The notes beneath the pieces were generated by a model. The model did not search any database. It was not told the DNA's origin and saw nothing but the letters and a program-made list of their open reading frames with translations. Positions 45,203 through 53,129 of a stretch of 64,000 nucleotides of DNA are shown here, in pieces. The translations under genes and the position numbers were made by a program. The DNA is taken from the NCBI GenBank assembly GCA_026645575.1, contig JAPKMW010000003.1, positions 62,001-126,000 on the forward strand, written 5' to 3'. This stretch comes from Caldilineaceae bacterium (lineage in GTDB: Bacteria; Chloroflexota; Anaerolineae; Caldilineales; Caldilineaceae). Positions within the stretch are counted from its first letter, which is position 1; every line of letters starts with the position of its first letter.

Positions 45203-46021
45203 ATGCACCTATCACCAGCAGACGCTGCCCTCTTCTATAAACTGATGTTTGGTCTACAATTCTATGTCAGCCAGCAGCTAAAGTTACTGCCGGCGGTCAA
45301 GTCGCTGGAAGCCTATGCCAAGCTTGGGCAACAAGACAAAATGCCGGTGCGCGATGCAGTCTATGCACACCCGGAATTGATTGACGCCTTTGTCCAGGCG
45401 AACCCAGCCGGTCTAGCAGAGGACGAGTTGGCGCTTGTTACCAGTTGGAAACAATTCGTGGCCGGCGATTTTTACATTGAACGTTATTTGAAAAAGTATA
45501 GCATCTGGATTGATGACAGCACACCAGCCAAAGTGTATAGCGTTCTGGGCATTACGCATGGTCTTGAGGAGATCATTCCGCGGGCGCGCCTCCCCATTCG
45601 GGTAAAAGCCGTCTTGCTGCCCTTCAAAGGACGGATCATTTACGATGGTTTGTTGAGTGGGTATAATCTCTTCTTTGGCAGTGGGATTAGCTCCTCCTTA
45701 CAAGAAGAGTACATGACCGCCAAGCAAAATGGGCGTATCCTTGAAACACTGGAACCATCCGCAGTCCCGCCAACCCGCAAGGCTGCCAAGCCGGCCCGTG
45801 ACTGGCGCACTGAAATGGCCGAGATCGTCAAGCTGACGAGTCAACTCAAAGGGCAAAACGTCCCCATCCAGAGCGAAGCCTTTAGCCTGCTCAAAGCCGC
45901 CGCAGAGTTGGCGCAAGCCGCCGTGCAAGCGCCAGAGGATCTGAATGAGGTCGAACGCCAGCAGAAAAAGGTGCAGCGCGCCCTGCGGAAGTTGGAAACG
46001 GCGTTGGGACGGGCGGAGTAG
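45203..46021 (+). CDS. conserved-looking protein of unknown function
   Basis: A 272-residue soluble protein that I do not recognise. A well-ordered core (about 95-170) includes FYIERYLKKYSIWID, KVYSVLGITHGLEEIIP and KAVLLPFKGRIIYDGLLSGYN; the tail (230-272) is a Lys/Arg/Glu-rich helix. No signal peptide, membrane segment or catalytic motif is evident. It starts 6 bases after the permease, so it belongs to the transporter operon. It could be a regulator or a coupled metabolic protein; nothing decides this. Confidence 0.55.
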   Translation: MHLSPADAALFYKLMFGLQFYVSQQLKLLPAVKSLEAYAKLGQQDKMPVRDAVYAHPELIDAFVQANPAGLAEDELALVTSWKQFVAGDFYIERYLKKYSIWIDDSTPAKVYSVLGITHGLEEIIPRARLPIRVKAVLLPFKGRIIYDGLLSGYNLFFGSGISSSLQEEYMTAKQNGRILETLEPSAVPPTRKAAKPARDWRTEMAEIVKLTSQLKGQNVPIQSEAFSLLKAAAELAQAAVQAPEDLNEVERQQKKVQRALRKLETALGRAE

Positions 46022-46082
46022 CATCGTTGTAGCCTTTACGGGCGGTTTTCAGTTTCTCGGTGGTGCGTTCCTGCAAAGTTAT

Positions 46083-46111
46083 TTGGTTTTGTCAAATGAA
46101 TATGGTAAACT
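46083..46111 (+). promoter_or_regulatory. promoter before the C39-like pair
   Basis: TTGGTT (46083-46088), 17 bases, TAAACT (46106-46111), about 40 bases before the next start codon. Fair match. Confidence 0.5.
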
Positions 46112-46153
46112 GTTCTGCCATGAATGAGGATCGGTGAGGAAAGGGGCAATGGC

Positions 46154-46621
46154 ATGGCAGATGCGATCTTACTAGATCACTTTATACTTCCCAAAAAGGG
46201 CCGAGTTGATCTTCAACTCAACTGGTCATTTGATATTCGGATCACAGCCGAAGAAGCGCGCCAGCGGGTGGACGATTGGTTATTCGATGATGTTAGTTAT
46301 ATGCTCACAACCGGCGAACCGCTGCTTGTCGTCGATGGCGCTACTACTACGGTTTGGCGGGTGCCGGCAATTTTTACTGCGACACACATCGGTGAGGTAG
46401 GCACAGCCGGGACAGTGGATGTCGATGTGCAAACAGGGGTGCTAATTGATGCAGATACCTGTAAAGCGAGCATTCTGCAAGGTGCGCGCATCTTGGCAAA
46501 AAAAATGCCGGCATATACCCCAAGAACCGAGACGCCCAAGGCTTATTTGGCATCAAATCTCAAGCCAACCATTACCCAACCACAAGGCAATCCACTGCAA
46601 ATCATTGCCGACAGTCATTGA
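46154..46621 (+). CDS. small protein of unknown function next to a C39-like protease
   Basis: A 155-residue protein that I do not recognise. The pattern LPKKGRVDLQLNWSFDIRIT, GEPLLVVDGATTTVWRVPAIF and GTVDVDVQTGVLID suggests a beta-rich domain somewhat like PepSY, ending in a flexible Pro/Thr/Gln-rich tail. The ATG follows AAAGGGG; an earlier ATG ten codons upstream is less well placed. It overlaps the protease gene by four bases, so the two are probably made together and may form a substrate or inhibitor pair. Confidence 0.5.
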   Translation: MADAILLDHFILPKKGRVDLQLNWSFDIRITAEEARQRVDDWLFDDVSYMLTTGEPLLVVDGATTTVWRVPAIFTATHIGEVGTAGTVDVDVQTGVLIDADTCKASILQGARILAKKMPAYTPRTETPKAYLASNLKPTITQPQGNPLQIIADSH

Positions 46622-47118
46622 GAGATACTTTGTGCCGTATGTTATTTCGTCCTCCTTCCGCACAGATCCTTGCCGTTCCTCATATTCAACAAAGGCGTAC
46701 AGGCGAATGTTTAGCCGCCTGCGCCTTGATGATTTGTTCCTATCTCAGGATTGCCGTCGATTACCAGCGGCTGGTACGCTTGCTAGAGACTCAAGACGAA
46801 GTTGGTGTCTCATTTTCCAAGATCCACAACCTGGAAAAGTTGCGGTTGACGGTAGTCTACCAAAAAGGCGGCACCTTACCCCAACTCTATAACCTCTTAA
46901 CCGCTGGTTGGCCTGTCATTATCAGCGTACAAACGAAAGAATTACCCTATTGGAATGGCGTCGCCTCTCTCCCTGCTGTGGTGTTAGTTGGCATGGATGC
47001 GGAACATGTCTACCTGAATGATCCGGAATGGCCTGATGCACCGATACATGCACCCATTGGTGATTTTGATCTGGCCTGGCTCGCCCGTGGTGAACGCTTT
47101 GCGCTGCTTGCTCCCTGA
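46618..47118 (+). CDS. C39-like cysteine peptidase
   Basis: A 166-residue protein with the fold and catalytic residues of peptidase C39 (papain-like): Cys31 in TGECLAACALM, His130 in DAEHVYLND and Asp135. C39 domains cleave double-glycine leader peptides when fused to ABC transporters. Here the domain stands alone, without signal peptide or membrane segment. The TTG start overlaps the upstream stop as TTGA, typical of coupling; an ATG seven codons later is the alternative. Its cleavage target is unknown. Confidence 0.7.
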   Translation: MRDTLCRMLFRPPSAQILAVPHIQQRRTGECLAACALMICSYLRIAVDYQRLVRLLETQDEVGVSFSKIHNLEKLRLTVVYQKGGTLPQLYNLLTAGWPVIISVQTKELPYWNGVASLPAVVLVGMDAEHVYLNDPEWPDAPIHAPIGDFDLAWLARGERFALLAP

Positions 47119-47192
47119 TCGATCCTCTTTCTAACCCTTTGCCATTGTGAAACTGTTTCGTAACCCTGTCCCAAACCAGGTGACCAGTGAAA

Positions 47193-47627
47193 TCAATTTA
47201 ACCCAACTCCTTGATCAAGCAAAAGCAGCAGCGTGAACGGTGTTACCATTTGTACACCGCCCACTTGTTGTAGCACCAGGATGTCTTCATCAACCGAGAC
47301 AAGACATTGGGCATTCCCAATTAGCGCACAGGCTACAAACTTGTCATCTTTGGGATCACGGGTGTAGGGTGGAACTGCGCCCAATGGCGGCAACAGTTCC
47401 GCTTTGCGATGAATCGTGTCTAGAATTACCTGTGCTTCCTGTGGTTGGATATAGGCTTGAATTTTGGGACGCTGCAATACTTCGGTTAACTCAGCCACCA
47501 ATTCGGGTGCAGTTACCACCTCAATTTGACCAGTTAACCATCGTACCTCGATTAGTTCTTTGATCGCTGCACTGGGGCGAATCAGGTAACGCACAAAAAT
47601 GTTTGTATCCATGACGATTCGAATCAC
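47193..47627 (-). CDS. PIN-domain toxin
   Basis: A 144-residue protein of the COG1569/TIGR00305 PIN family, usually an RNase toxin. Acidic residues line up as MDTN (D7), ELVAELTEVL (Glu), DPKDDKFVACAL (Asp) and SVDEDIL. The GTG start overlaps the antitoxin stop by four bases (GTGA), with GAGG upstream. This two-gene, antitoxin-first order matches a type II toxin-antitoxin pair. Confidence 0.82.
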   Translation of the reverse strand: MIRIVMDTNIFVRYLIRPSAAIKELIEVRWLTGQIEVVTAPELVAELTEVLQRPKIQAYIQPQEAQVILDTIHRKAELLPPLGAVPPYTRDPKDDKFVACALIGNAQCLVSVDEDILVLQQVGGVQMVTPFTLLLLLDQGVGLN

Positions 47628-47917
47628 CGCGTAACCGCCTCTGGTTGGCTCTCGCTGCGGGCTTCCTCGATCAGATCATCAATGTCGGCTTCGCTTAAGT
47701 GGGCGGCGCGTTGGGCAACTGCAGCGGATGCTTGTTGCAATCTTTGTCGTAACAACTCCTGTTCGGCGCGCAGCAACCGTTCATAGCGCGCATAGTTAAT
47801 CATGGCGACGCGAGGTGCGCCATAGCGTTCGATGATCACATCCTCATTTTGTAACACCCGATCAAAGACGGCGCCAAATTTTTGTTGGACCTGACTGGAA
47901 GCAATGGTTGTTGACAT
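47624..47917 (-). CDS. Phd/YefM-type antitoxin
   Basis: A 97-residue protein. The N-terminal part (SSQVQQKFGAVFDRVLQNEDVIIERYGAPRVAMINYARYERLLR) is the Phd/YefM DNA-binding dimer fold; the C-terminal half is a Gln- and Glu-rich helix that would bind and neutralise the toxin. AAGGAAC precedes the ATG. A near-consensus promoter (47964-47992) lies just upstream, where autorepression would act. Confidence 0.85.
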   Translation of the reverse strand: MSTTIASSQVQQKFGAVFDRVLQNEDVIIERYGAPRVAMINYARYERLLRAEQELLRQRLQQASAAVAQRAAHLSEADIDDLIEEARSESQPEAVTR

Positions 47918-48288
47918 TGTACGTTCCTTTTATCTATTTTAGATAAGTTATCGATCTTGCATAAGTATAATGAGTATAATTGTTTTCGTCAAACATGACC
48001 TAACTTTTTGTGATATATGGATTGACTCTACTGCCAAGCTATATTATAATCGATTCTTAAGCTTTCGTTAAGCTTCGGGCGTTTCTATGACTTTGATGCT
48101 GATATAAAGAAAAGATGCTACCAAAGAGTGAACAAGGGAAAGATCATCGTTTTATTAAAGTTAGGAGCTACTCAGCTGCCTGGGAACACCTGCATCTTGC
48201 CCGCCTACCACCGAAGATGGCTGCACTCTCAACTGGGTAACTCCTATAAGTTTGGTCATTTCAGGATCCAGGCAAAAGCAGGGGTAAG
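47918..48288. other. intergenic space between the TA pair and the M14 gene
   Basis: 371 bases, A/T-richer than neighbours. It holds the TA promoter at 47964-47992 and an imperfect hairpin TAGGAGCTACTCAG/CTGGGTAACTCCTA at 48162-48246. No gene is seen. Confidence 0.5.
47964..47992 (-). promoter_or_regulatory. promoter of the toxin-antitoxin pair
   Basis: On the minus strand TTGACG (47992-47987), a 17-base spacer and TATACT (47969-47964), about 50 bases before the antitoxin start. The spacer carries a TATACTCATTATA near-palindrome that could be the autorepressor site. Confidence 0.75.
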
Positions 48289-49293
48289 ATGAATCAAGAG
48301 AATCAGCTTGCAAAGAGGACTACAACTATTGTTGAGGAATTTGGGGAAACAGGCGTAGTAACAGCGCAAATAGCAAAGCCCAACTCAAATGAAACCAACG
48401 TATATGTTGCAGAAAACCGAGAAGAAACTAAATCAGAATACAAATTTCTTGGAATACCTGAGTGGATAGGTATCATCAGCGTAATCCTGATGATGCTTTT
48501 TTGGGTGTTCCCTTCACCGATAAGTTTGTCTTCATGGTGGCTCACACCAACGTTAAGTGAATTTGAAATAGGCAATTCTACATTAGGGTACTCGTTGAAT
48601 GGAATTCAAATCGGTAACGGTCCTAATCGCTTCCTGCTTATAGGCGGAATACACGGGAATGAATCTTTCAGCACAGAAATTGTTTTAGAGTTAGCAAAGT
48701 ATTTTCAGGATAATGCTAAATTAGTCCCTTTGAGTACCACTTTATACTTCCTTCCTCTACTCAACCCCGATAGCTACAAGAAGCAGCGCATGACCTCTAC
48801 GGGTGTCGATTTGAATCGTAATTGGCAGACTGATTCATGGAAAAAGGATGCACCGCAACCTGGTGGCAAAACAATTTCGGGTTCTGGTGGTAACACGCCC
48901 TTCTCTGAACCAGAAACAGCGGCATTAAGCACATGGTTACTGAATCGAAAAGAAGATTCAGATTCAATTCGTATCATCTCATATCATACACATGTTAATG
49001 TACCGAACCCTGGTCGAGTTCAACCAGGATATATTGAACATGGCAGATTGCATGATTTATCAGATGACCTGGCCAAAAGATTAGAAGCAGCCGGATACAC
49101 ATATCGCAGTACTTGCTGTGAAGAGCAAGGTTACATCCCTACAGGGGAATTCATCAATTGGGCAGCAACGAAAGGCATTACAATTGTTGAAGTAGAATTA
49201 CCATCTAATGGAATTGCAACGGTTGCAGGAAAACAGGCTGCTATACAAAAAGCGCTAGAGAGCATTATAGCAGTGGTGGATATGCTTGACTGA
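48289..49293 (+). CDS. M14-family carboxypeptidase-like protein, membrane-anchored
   Basis: A 334-residue protein. A cytoplasmic tail (1-55), one membrane segment (about 58-76) and an extracytoplasmic M14-like metallopeptidase domain. Zinc ligands would be H122 and E125 (GGIHGNES) and H233 or H235 (SYHTH); the arginine site LNRNW (about 175-179) and the catalytic Glu in IVEVELP (301-303) follow. The DNA is visibly A/T-richer than the flanks, suggesting transfer. The ATG has GGGGTAAG nearby. Role may be peptidoglycan or peptide trimming. Confidence 0.75.
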   Translation: MNQENQLAKRTTTIVEEFGETGVVTAQIAKPNSNETNVYVAENREETKSEYKFLGIPEWIGIISVILMMLFWVFPSPISLSSWWLTPTLSEFEIGNSTLGYSLNGIQIGNGPNRFLLIGGIHGNESFSTEIVLELAKYFQDNAKLVPLSTTLYFLPLLNPDSYKKQRMTSTGVDLNRNWQTDSWKKDAPQPGGKTISGSGGNTPFSEPETAALSTWLLNRKEDSDSIRIISYHTHVNVPNPGRVQPGYIEHGRLHDLSDDLAKRLEAAGYTYRSTCCEEQGYIPTGEFINWAATKGITIVEVELPSNGIATVAGKQAAIQKALESIIAVVDMLD

Positions 49294-49416
49294 ATAAGAT
49301 TACTGCTATCTGCACTATGTTTAGTATCTTCGAGTAAGATAACGAAAAGACGTTCCGATCTTGTTCTAGTAGAGAGTCCCAAACTGTGGATATAGAGAAA
49401 GTGATGACAAAGAAGT

Positions 49417-50067
49417 ATGGGTGAAGTAAAAGAGGTTACGATTTACACTGACGGTGGATGTGAGCCCAATCCTGGCCCAGGTGGATACGGCATTGTACTA
49501 CTTTACGGTAAAGTGCGAAAAGAGGTATCGGGCGGATTTAGCCTTACTACCAATAATCGCATGGAGATCTACGCTGCCATCAAAGGTCTTGAACTACTAA
49601 AAGAACCGTGTAAGGTGACAATCTTCAGCGATTCACAGTACCTTGTCAGTGCCATGATGGAAGGTTGGGTTACAAAGTGGAAGAAAAAAAACTGGATAAC
49701 ATCAAGCAAAGAAAAAGCAAAAAACATCGATCTATGGGAAAGGTTATGTTCATTGTGCGAAGTACACCAAGTCACCTTTCAATGGACAAAGGGGCATGCT
49801 GGAAATGTCAACAATGAACGCTGTGATCAATTAGCCTATGCTGCGCTTCAAGCAGCCAATCTACCACCGGATGATGGCTATGAGAATCGATTAGAAGAAG
49901 TGGAACCGCTTAAAATTACAAGCGAAGGTCAGCCTTGCCGTAGATGTTCTACGCCTGTGATTAAGCTTATATCCCGCAAATTGAAATCCTACTTGTTTTG
50001 TCCGGGTTGTGAAGCCACTTATACACTGGAGAAAACAACCCAGTTTGAAACACTACCGCTATTTTGA
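49417..50067 (+). CDS. rnhA: ribonuclease HI with C-terminal zinc ribbon
   Basis: A 216-residue enzyme that cuts RNA in RNA-DNA hybrids. The catalytic acids are D12, E50, D72 and D137 (YTDGG, NNRMEI, FSDSQY, ERCDQLA). The last 60 residues form a separate zinc ribbon with C174, C177 (CRRC) and C195, C198 (CPGC), an uncommon addition that may bind nucleic acid. The DNA is A/T-rich like the M14 gene before it. The ribosome-binding site is weak. Confidence 0.88.
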   Translation: MGEVKEVTIYTDGGCEPNPGPGGYGIVLLYGKVRKEVSGGFSLTTNNRMEIYAAIKGLELLKEPCKVTIFSDSQYLVSAMMEGWVTKWKKKNWITSSKEKAKNIDLWERLCSLCEVHQVTFQWTKGHAGNVNNERCDQLAYAALQAANLPPDDGYENRLEEVEPLKITSEGQPCRRCSTPVIKLISRKLKSYLFCPGCEATYTLEKTTQFETLPLF

Positions 50068-50191
50068 TATTTCAACAGCCATTCACGATAGGTTGTTTTT
50101 AGTTAGTTATCCAGTTCAAGATCATCCCTTAACAACCGATCCACAGACACTGCAAAAAACAGTGACATCTTCAGCAACAAATCATTCGATG

Positions 50192-50212
50192 GCGTGCGTT
50201 GACCACGCACGC
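50192..50212. repeat. GCGTGCGT hairpin
   Basis: GCGTGCGT and ACGCACGC pair over TGACC, followed by TTTGG. It may terminate rnhA. The rest of the 50068-50314 stretch holds nothing recognisable. Confidence 0.55.
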
Positions 50213-50314
50213 TTTGGCTGATCCGGGCATGCCAGGCTCCGCTTGTTAGAGCATCATCAAGCCGCGTCGCAAGCGTGAAGTTTGTAGTTTTTCACTGATT
50301 TGCTTCTAGTCGCG

Positions 50315-50530
50315 TTAATCCGCTTCTTCCATCTTCTTGCGCAAACTGAGTGGGCGCATATCTGTCCAGACTTCCTGGATATAATCTAGACACTCCCGTT
50401 TGGTGCCTTGCTTGCCGGCATCTTTCCAGCCCAGGGCATTTTCCCGATCCGCTGGCCAGATCGAGTATTGCTCCTCATGATTGACGACGACTTTGTAGAT
50501 GGTGGTATCTTCGCGATCTTCCCAAGACAT
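50315..50530 (-). CDS. mbtH: MbtH-like protein
   Basis: A 71-residue protein of the MbtH family, small chaperones that bind and activate adenylation domains of non-ribosomal peptide synthetases. The signature residues are visible: [39 protein letters not shown]. The ATG has GGAGG nearby; a longer in-frame start adds unrelated residues. No NRPS gene lies within the window, so it is an orphan that must act on a synthetase encoded elsewhere or be a leftover. Confidence 0.88.
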   Translation of the reverse strand: MSWEDREDTTIYKVVVNHEEQYSIWPADRENALGWKDAGKQGTKRECLDYIQEVWTDMRPLSLRKKMEEAD

Positions 50531-50791
50531 GTGCTTCCCCTCCATTTGTTGAAATGAACTTTGGATAGAAACTATGGCTAGCATTGGCAATGTGAGTAGC
50601 ATGGCTGTGACCCAAACGAGGTGGCTTAGAGGCTAAAAGGCGAGAGTTAATAAACTACCCTCTTGTTTGGGTTTCTTACATACAAGGTAATTTATCATGC
50701 TTTATCGGAAATAACAAATCGGCAACGCGATAATCAGTGGGTGGGCGCTCATCGCGCCGATAGCGGCTAGCTTGTGCGCAAAAAAAGCAGA

Positions 50792-50821
50792 TTGCGTCAG
50801 GCGTTGACCGCTTGCTATAAT
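50792..50821 (+). promoter_or_regulatory. promoter of the CocE-like hydrolase
   Basis: TTGCGT (50792-50797), an 18-base spacer and a consensus TATAAT (50816-50821), followed by the palindromic leader. Confidence 0.6.
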
Positions 50822-50841
50822 GGGGTCAGCGTAATAGTTCT

Positions 50842-50964
50842 GGTTCAACGGGAATCCAGGGGGTTGACAATAAAATCTTCCGGGAAGGTCGTCTTTATTG
50901 ACAGGATCGTCCGGTCAAACCTTCCCAGAAGATGGCGGTCAACTCCCTGCGTTCCGATTGAGCC
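50842..50964. repeat. 123-base imperfect palindrome in the hydrolase leader
   Basis: The two halves pair over about 45 bases each: GGTTCAACGGGAA with TTCCGATTGAGCC, CAGGGGGTTGAC with GTCAACTCCCTG, and ATCTTCCGGGAAGGT with ACCTTCCCAGAAGAT, in order. It sits wholly between a promoter and the coding start, so it is either a very stable 5' UTR structure or a small non-autonomous mobile element. No U-tract. Confidence 0.75.
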
Positions 50965-51005
50965 ATAGTTCTCTCTGTTCCCGCAGCAACGACAGGATGA
51001 AACGA

Positions 51006-53021
51006 ATGACGACCCAAAGCAATCTCTCTCTCTACCCCGTTCGTGTCTTGAAACATGTGCGCATCCCCATGAGCGATGGCGTCGAGTTGGATGCTAATCT
51101 CTATATGCCGGCGGCGGCAGGCCAGTTCCCGGCGGTCTTTGACTACTACCCCTATCGCAAAGATGACCTCTCCGCTGGCGGAATGCGTGTGCATCACTAT
51201 TTTGCCGAGCGGGGCTTTGTCGCCATCCGTATCGACGTGCGCGGCACCGGCAGTTCCAGTGGCACCGCCATTGACGAATACTCGGTGCAGGAGCAGTTGG
51301 ACGCCGTCGAAGCGATTGCCTGGATGGCGCGCCAACCCTGGTGTAACGGCAATGTCGGCATGTTTGGCACATCATACGGGGGCTTTAACTCAGTCCAGGT
51401 TGCCATGCACCGCCCGCCGGCGCTCAAAGCCATCTGTCCCATGTACTTCACCGACAACCGCTATACCGACGACTGCCACTACAAAGGCGGCGCCATGCAG
51501 ATGCTCTACGACATGGCAACCTATGGCCTCTCTATGGTGGTGCAGAATTCCTTGCCCCCCTATCAGGAAGCGGTGGGCGATCAGTGGGCGCAGATTTGGG
51601 AGGATCACCTGAAAGCGGAACCGTGGCTGCTGCCGTGGGAGTCGAACCATGTCTACAACGACTACTGGAAACAAGGCTCGCTCTGTGAAAACTATGGCGC
51701 CATCCAGGCCGCAACCTTTCTGATTGGCGGCTGGCGCGATGGCTATATGAACTGCAACCTGCGCACCTTCGAGCATCTCCAATGCCCCAAGAAGGTGCTG
51801 ATCGGCCCCTGGCTGCATGTCTGGCCGGATGTCGGCGTGCCCGGCCCGCGCATCGACCACTTGCATGAAATGGCGCGCTGGTTTGCCTACTGGCTCAAAG
51901 GTGAGCAAAACGGCGTTATGGATGAACCGCCCGTTGCCATCTATGTCCAACAATATGACCCGCCCCAGGCCGATCGCCCCCTCACCAGCGGCTTCTGGCG
52001 CTATGAAGCTGGTTGGCCGCTAGAACGCCAGCACAATACCCCTTTTTATCTGGCGGCGGACGAGCGTCTGCAAACTGAACAACCGTCTACCACCGGCAAC
52101 GCCACCTATGTTTACAACGCTACCGTCGGCGCAAGCTTTGGTATGTTCTCGGCAGCCAGTCCCCACATTTTGCCAATGGATCAGCGGGTGGAGGACGCTT
52201 ATTCGCTCAACTGGACTTCGGCGCCGCTAACCGCGCCGTTGGAAATTCTTGGCTACCCGGAGGCGGTGTTACAGGTCTCGGTGACGACCGATGTCGCCTT
52301 TCTGGTGGTGCGCCTGACCGACATTGCACCAGATGGGCAAGCCGCTTTAGTGACTAAAGGCATTCTCAACCTGACCCATCGTGAATCGCATGAACAACCG
52401 ACTGTGCTGGAACCAGGGCAAACCTATACTGTGCGTTTTTTACTGGATGCCACCAGTTGGCTCTTTGAACCGGGGCACCGGATCCGCGTCAGCATCAACG
52501 GCGCTGATTACCCTAATACCTGGCCGTCACCGAAACCGTATGAGGGCACGATCTACTTTGGTGGCGCGCAAGCATCGCAACTGCTGCTGCCGGTCGTCGG
52601 CCCCCAAGAACCTGTGCTACCCACTCCCCAGTTCCTGCCGCCATCGCCCCCACCGCCTTCCTCCGTGCAGGGCTTTGGTCAGCGTCCAATCTGGCGGGTT
52701 ACGCGTGACTATATGAACAACACCGCCGAGGTCTTTCTGAAACGGGAAGGCTTCACGCGGGTTGACGACCGCCTCTCCTTCACCAGCAGTGCCGAAGCGA
52801 CCACCGTGGCTTCCGAGAAAACGCCCGCCCATGCTACCGTCCGTGGCCTGAGCCAAGTGACCCTGCACTGGCCGGAGCGCACTATCCATACCTGCGCTCG
52901 CGGCCAGATCCAGAGCGACGAACAGAACTTCCATGTCACCATCCAACTAGAGATCACCATGGATGGCGTCCTCTTCCACCAACGGCGTTGGATGAAATCG
53001 ATGCCGCGGCAGTTGTTGTAA
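51006..53021 (+). CDS. CocE/NonD-family (S15-like) hydrolase
   Basis: A 671-residue alpha/beta-hydrolase. The nucleophile is Ser123 in GTSYGGF; GPWLHVWPDVG carries the likely catalytic His region. The C-terminal part (about 330-560) is the galactose-binding-like domain of X-Pro dipeptidyl-peptidases and cocaine esterase, followed by a Pro-rich linker (PPSPPPPSS) and a domain of about 120 residues that I do not recognise. It hydrolyses esters or acyl-peptides. The ATG is chosen because AGGA lies 8 bases before it. No signal peptide. A word-built repeat follows. Confidence 0.85.
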   Translation: MTTQSNLSLYPVRVLKHVRIPMSDGVELDANLYMPAAAGQFPAVFDYYPYRKDDLSAGGMRVHHYFAERGFVAIRIDVRGTGSSSGTAIDEYSVQEQLDAVEAIAWMARQPWCNGNVGMFGTSYGGFNSVQVAMHRPPALKAICPMYFTDNRYTDDCHYKGGAMQMLYDMATYGLSMVVQNSLPPYQEAVGDQWAQIWEDHLKAEPWLLPWESNHVYNDYWKQGSLCENYGAIQAATFLIGGWRDGYMNCNLRTFEHLQCPKKVLIGPWLHVWPDVGVPGPRIDHLHEMARWFAYWLKGEQNGVMDEPPVAIYVQQYDPPQADRPLTSGFWRYEAGWPLERQHNTPFYLAADERLQTEQPSTTGNATYVYNATVGASFGMFSAASPHILPMDQRVEDAYSLNWTSAPLTAPLEILGYPEAVLQVSVTTDVAFLVVRLTDIAPDGQAALVTKGILNLTHRESHEQPTVLEPGQTYTVRFLLDATSWLFEPGHRIRVSINGADYPNTWPSPKPYEGTIYFGGAQASQLLLPVVGPQEPVLPTPQFLPPSPPPPSSVQGFGQRPIWRVTRDYMNNTAEVFLKREGFTRVDDRLSFTSSAEATTVASEKTPAHATVRGLSQVTLHWPERTIHTCARGQIQSDEQNFHVTIQLEITMDGVLFHQRRWMKSMPRQLL

Positions 53022-53078
53022 GTAGGTAGATAGGTACACAGGAATAAGGCGTATCTACCTGTGTACCTGTTTACCTAC
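53022..53078. repeat. inverted repeat GTAGGTAGATAGG
   Basis: The 21-base arms 53022-53042 and 53058-53078 pair with two mismatches. It is immediately after the hydrolase stop and lies before the AraC-DinB gene. Repeated taggta words fit the word-built class. Confidence 0.8.
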
Positions 53079-53129
53079 ACGGCAATTTTGGTCAAGTCAA
53101 TCCCGCCCACTTCTGGTATGATAGGCGGC

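Larger units (their letters stand above)
50531..51005. other. divergent space between mbtH and the hydrolase
   Basis: 475 bases. It carries an ACCCAAAC/GTTTGGGT pair around 50609-50678, a plus-strand promoter (50792-50821) and the long palindrome 50842-50964. No gene is supported. Confidence 0.5.

Noticed and set aside
48162..48246. Integron attC-like hairpin after the toxin-antitoxin pair.
   Set aside because: The R' and R'' core heptamers do not match, and there is no integrase.
50774..50968. Plus-strand frame of 64 codons.
   Set aside because: It covers the long palindrome and promoter; no ribosome-binding site or homology.
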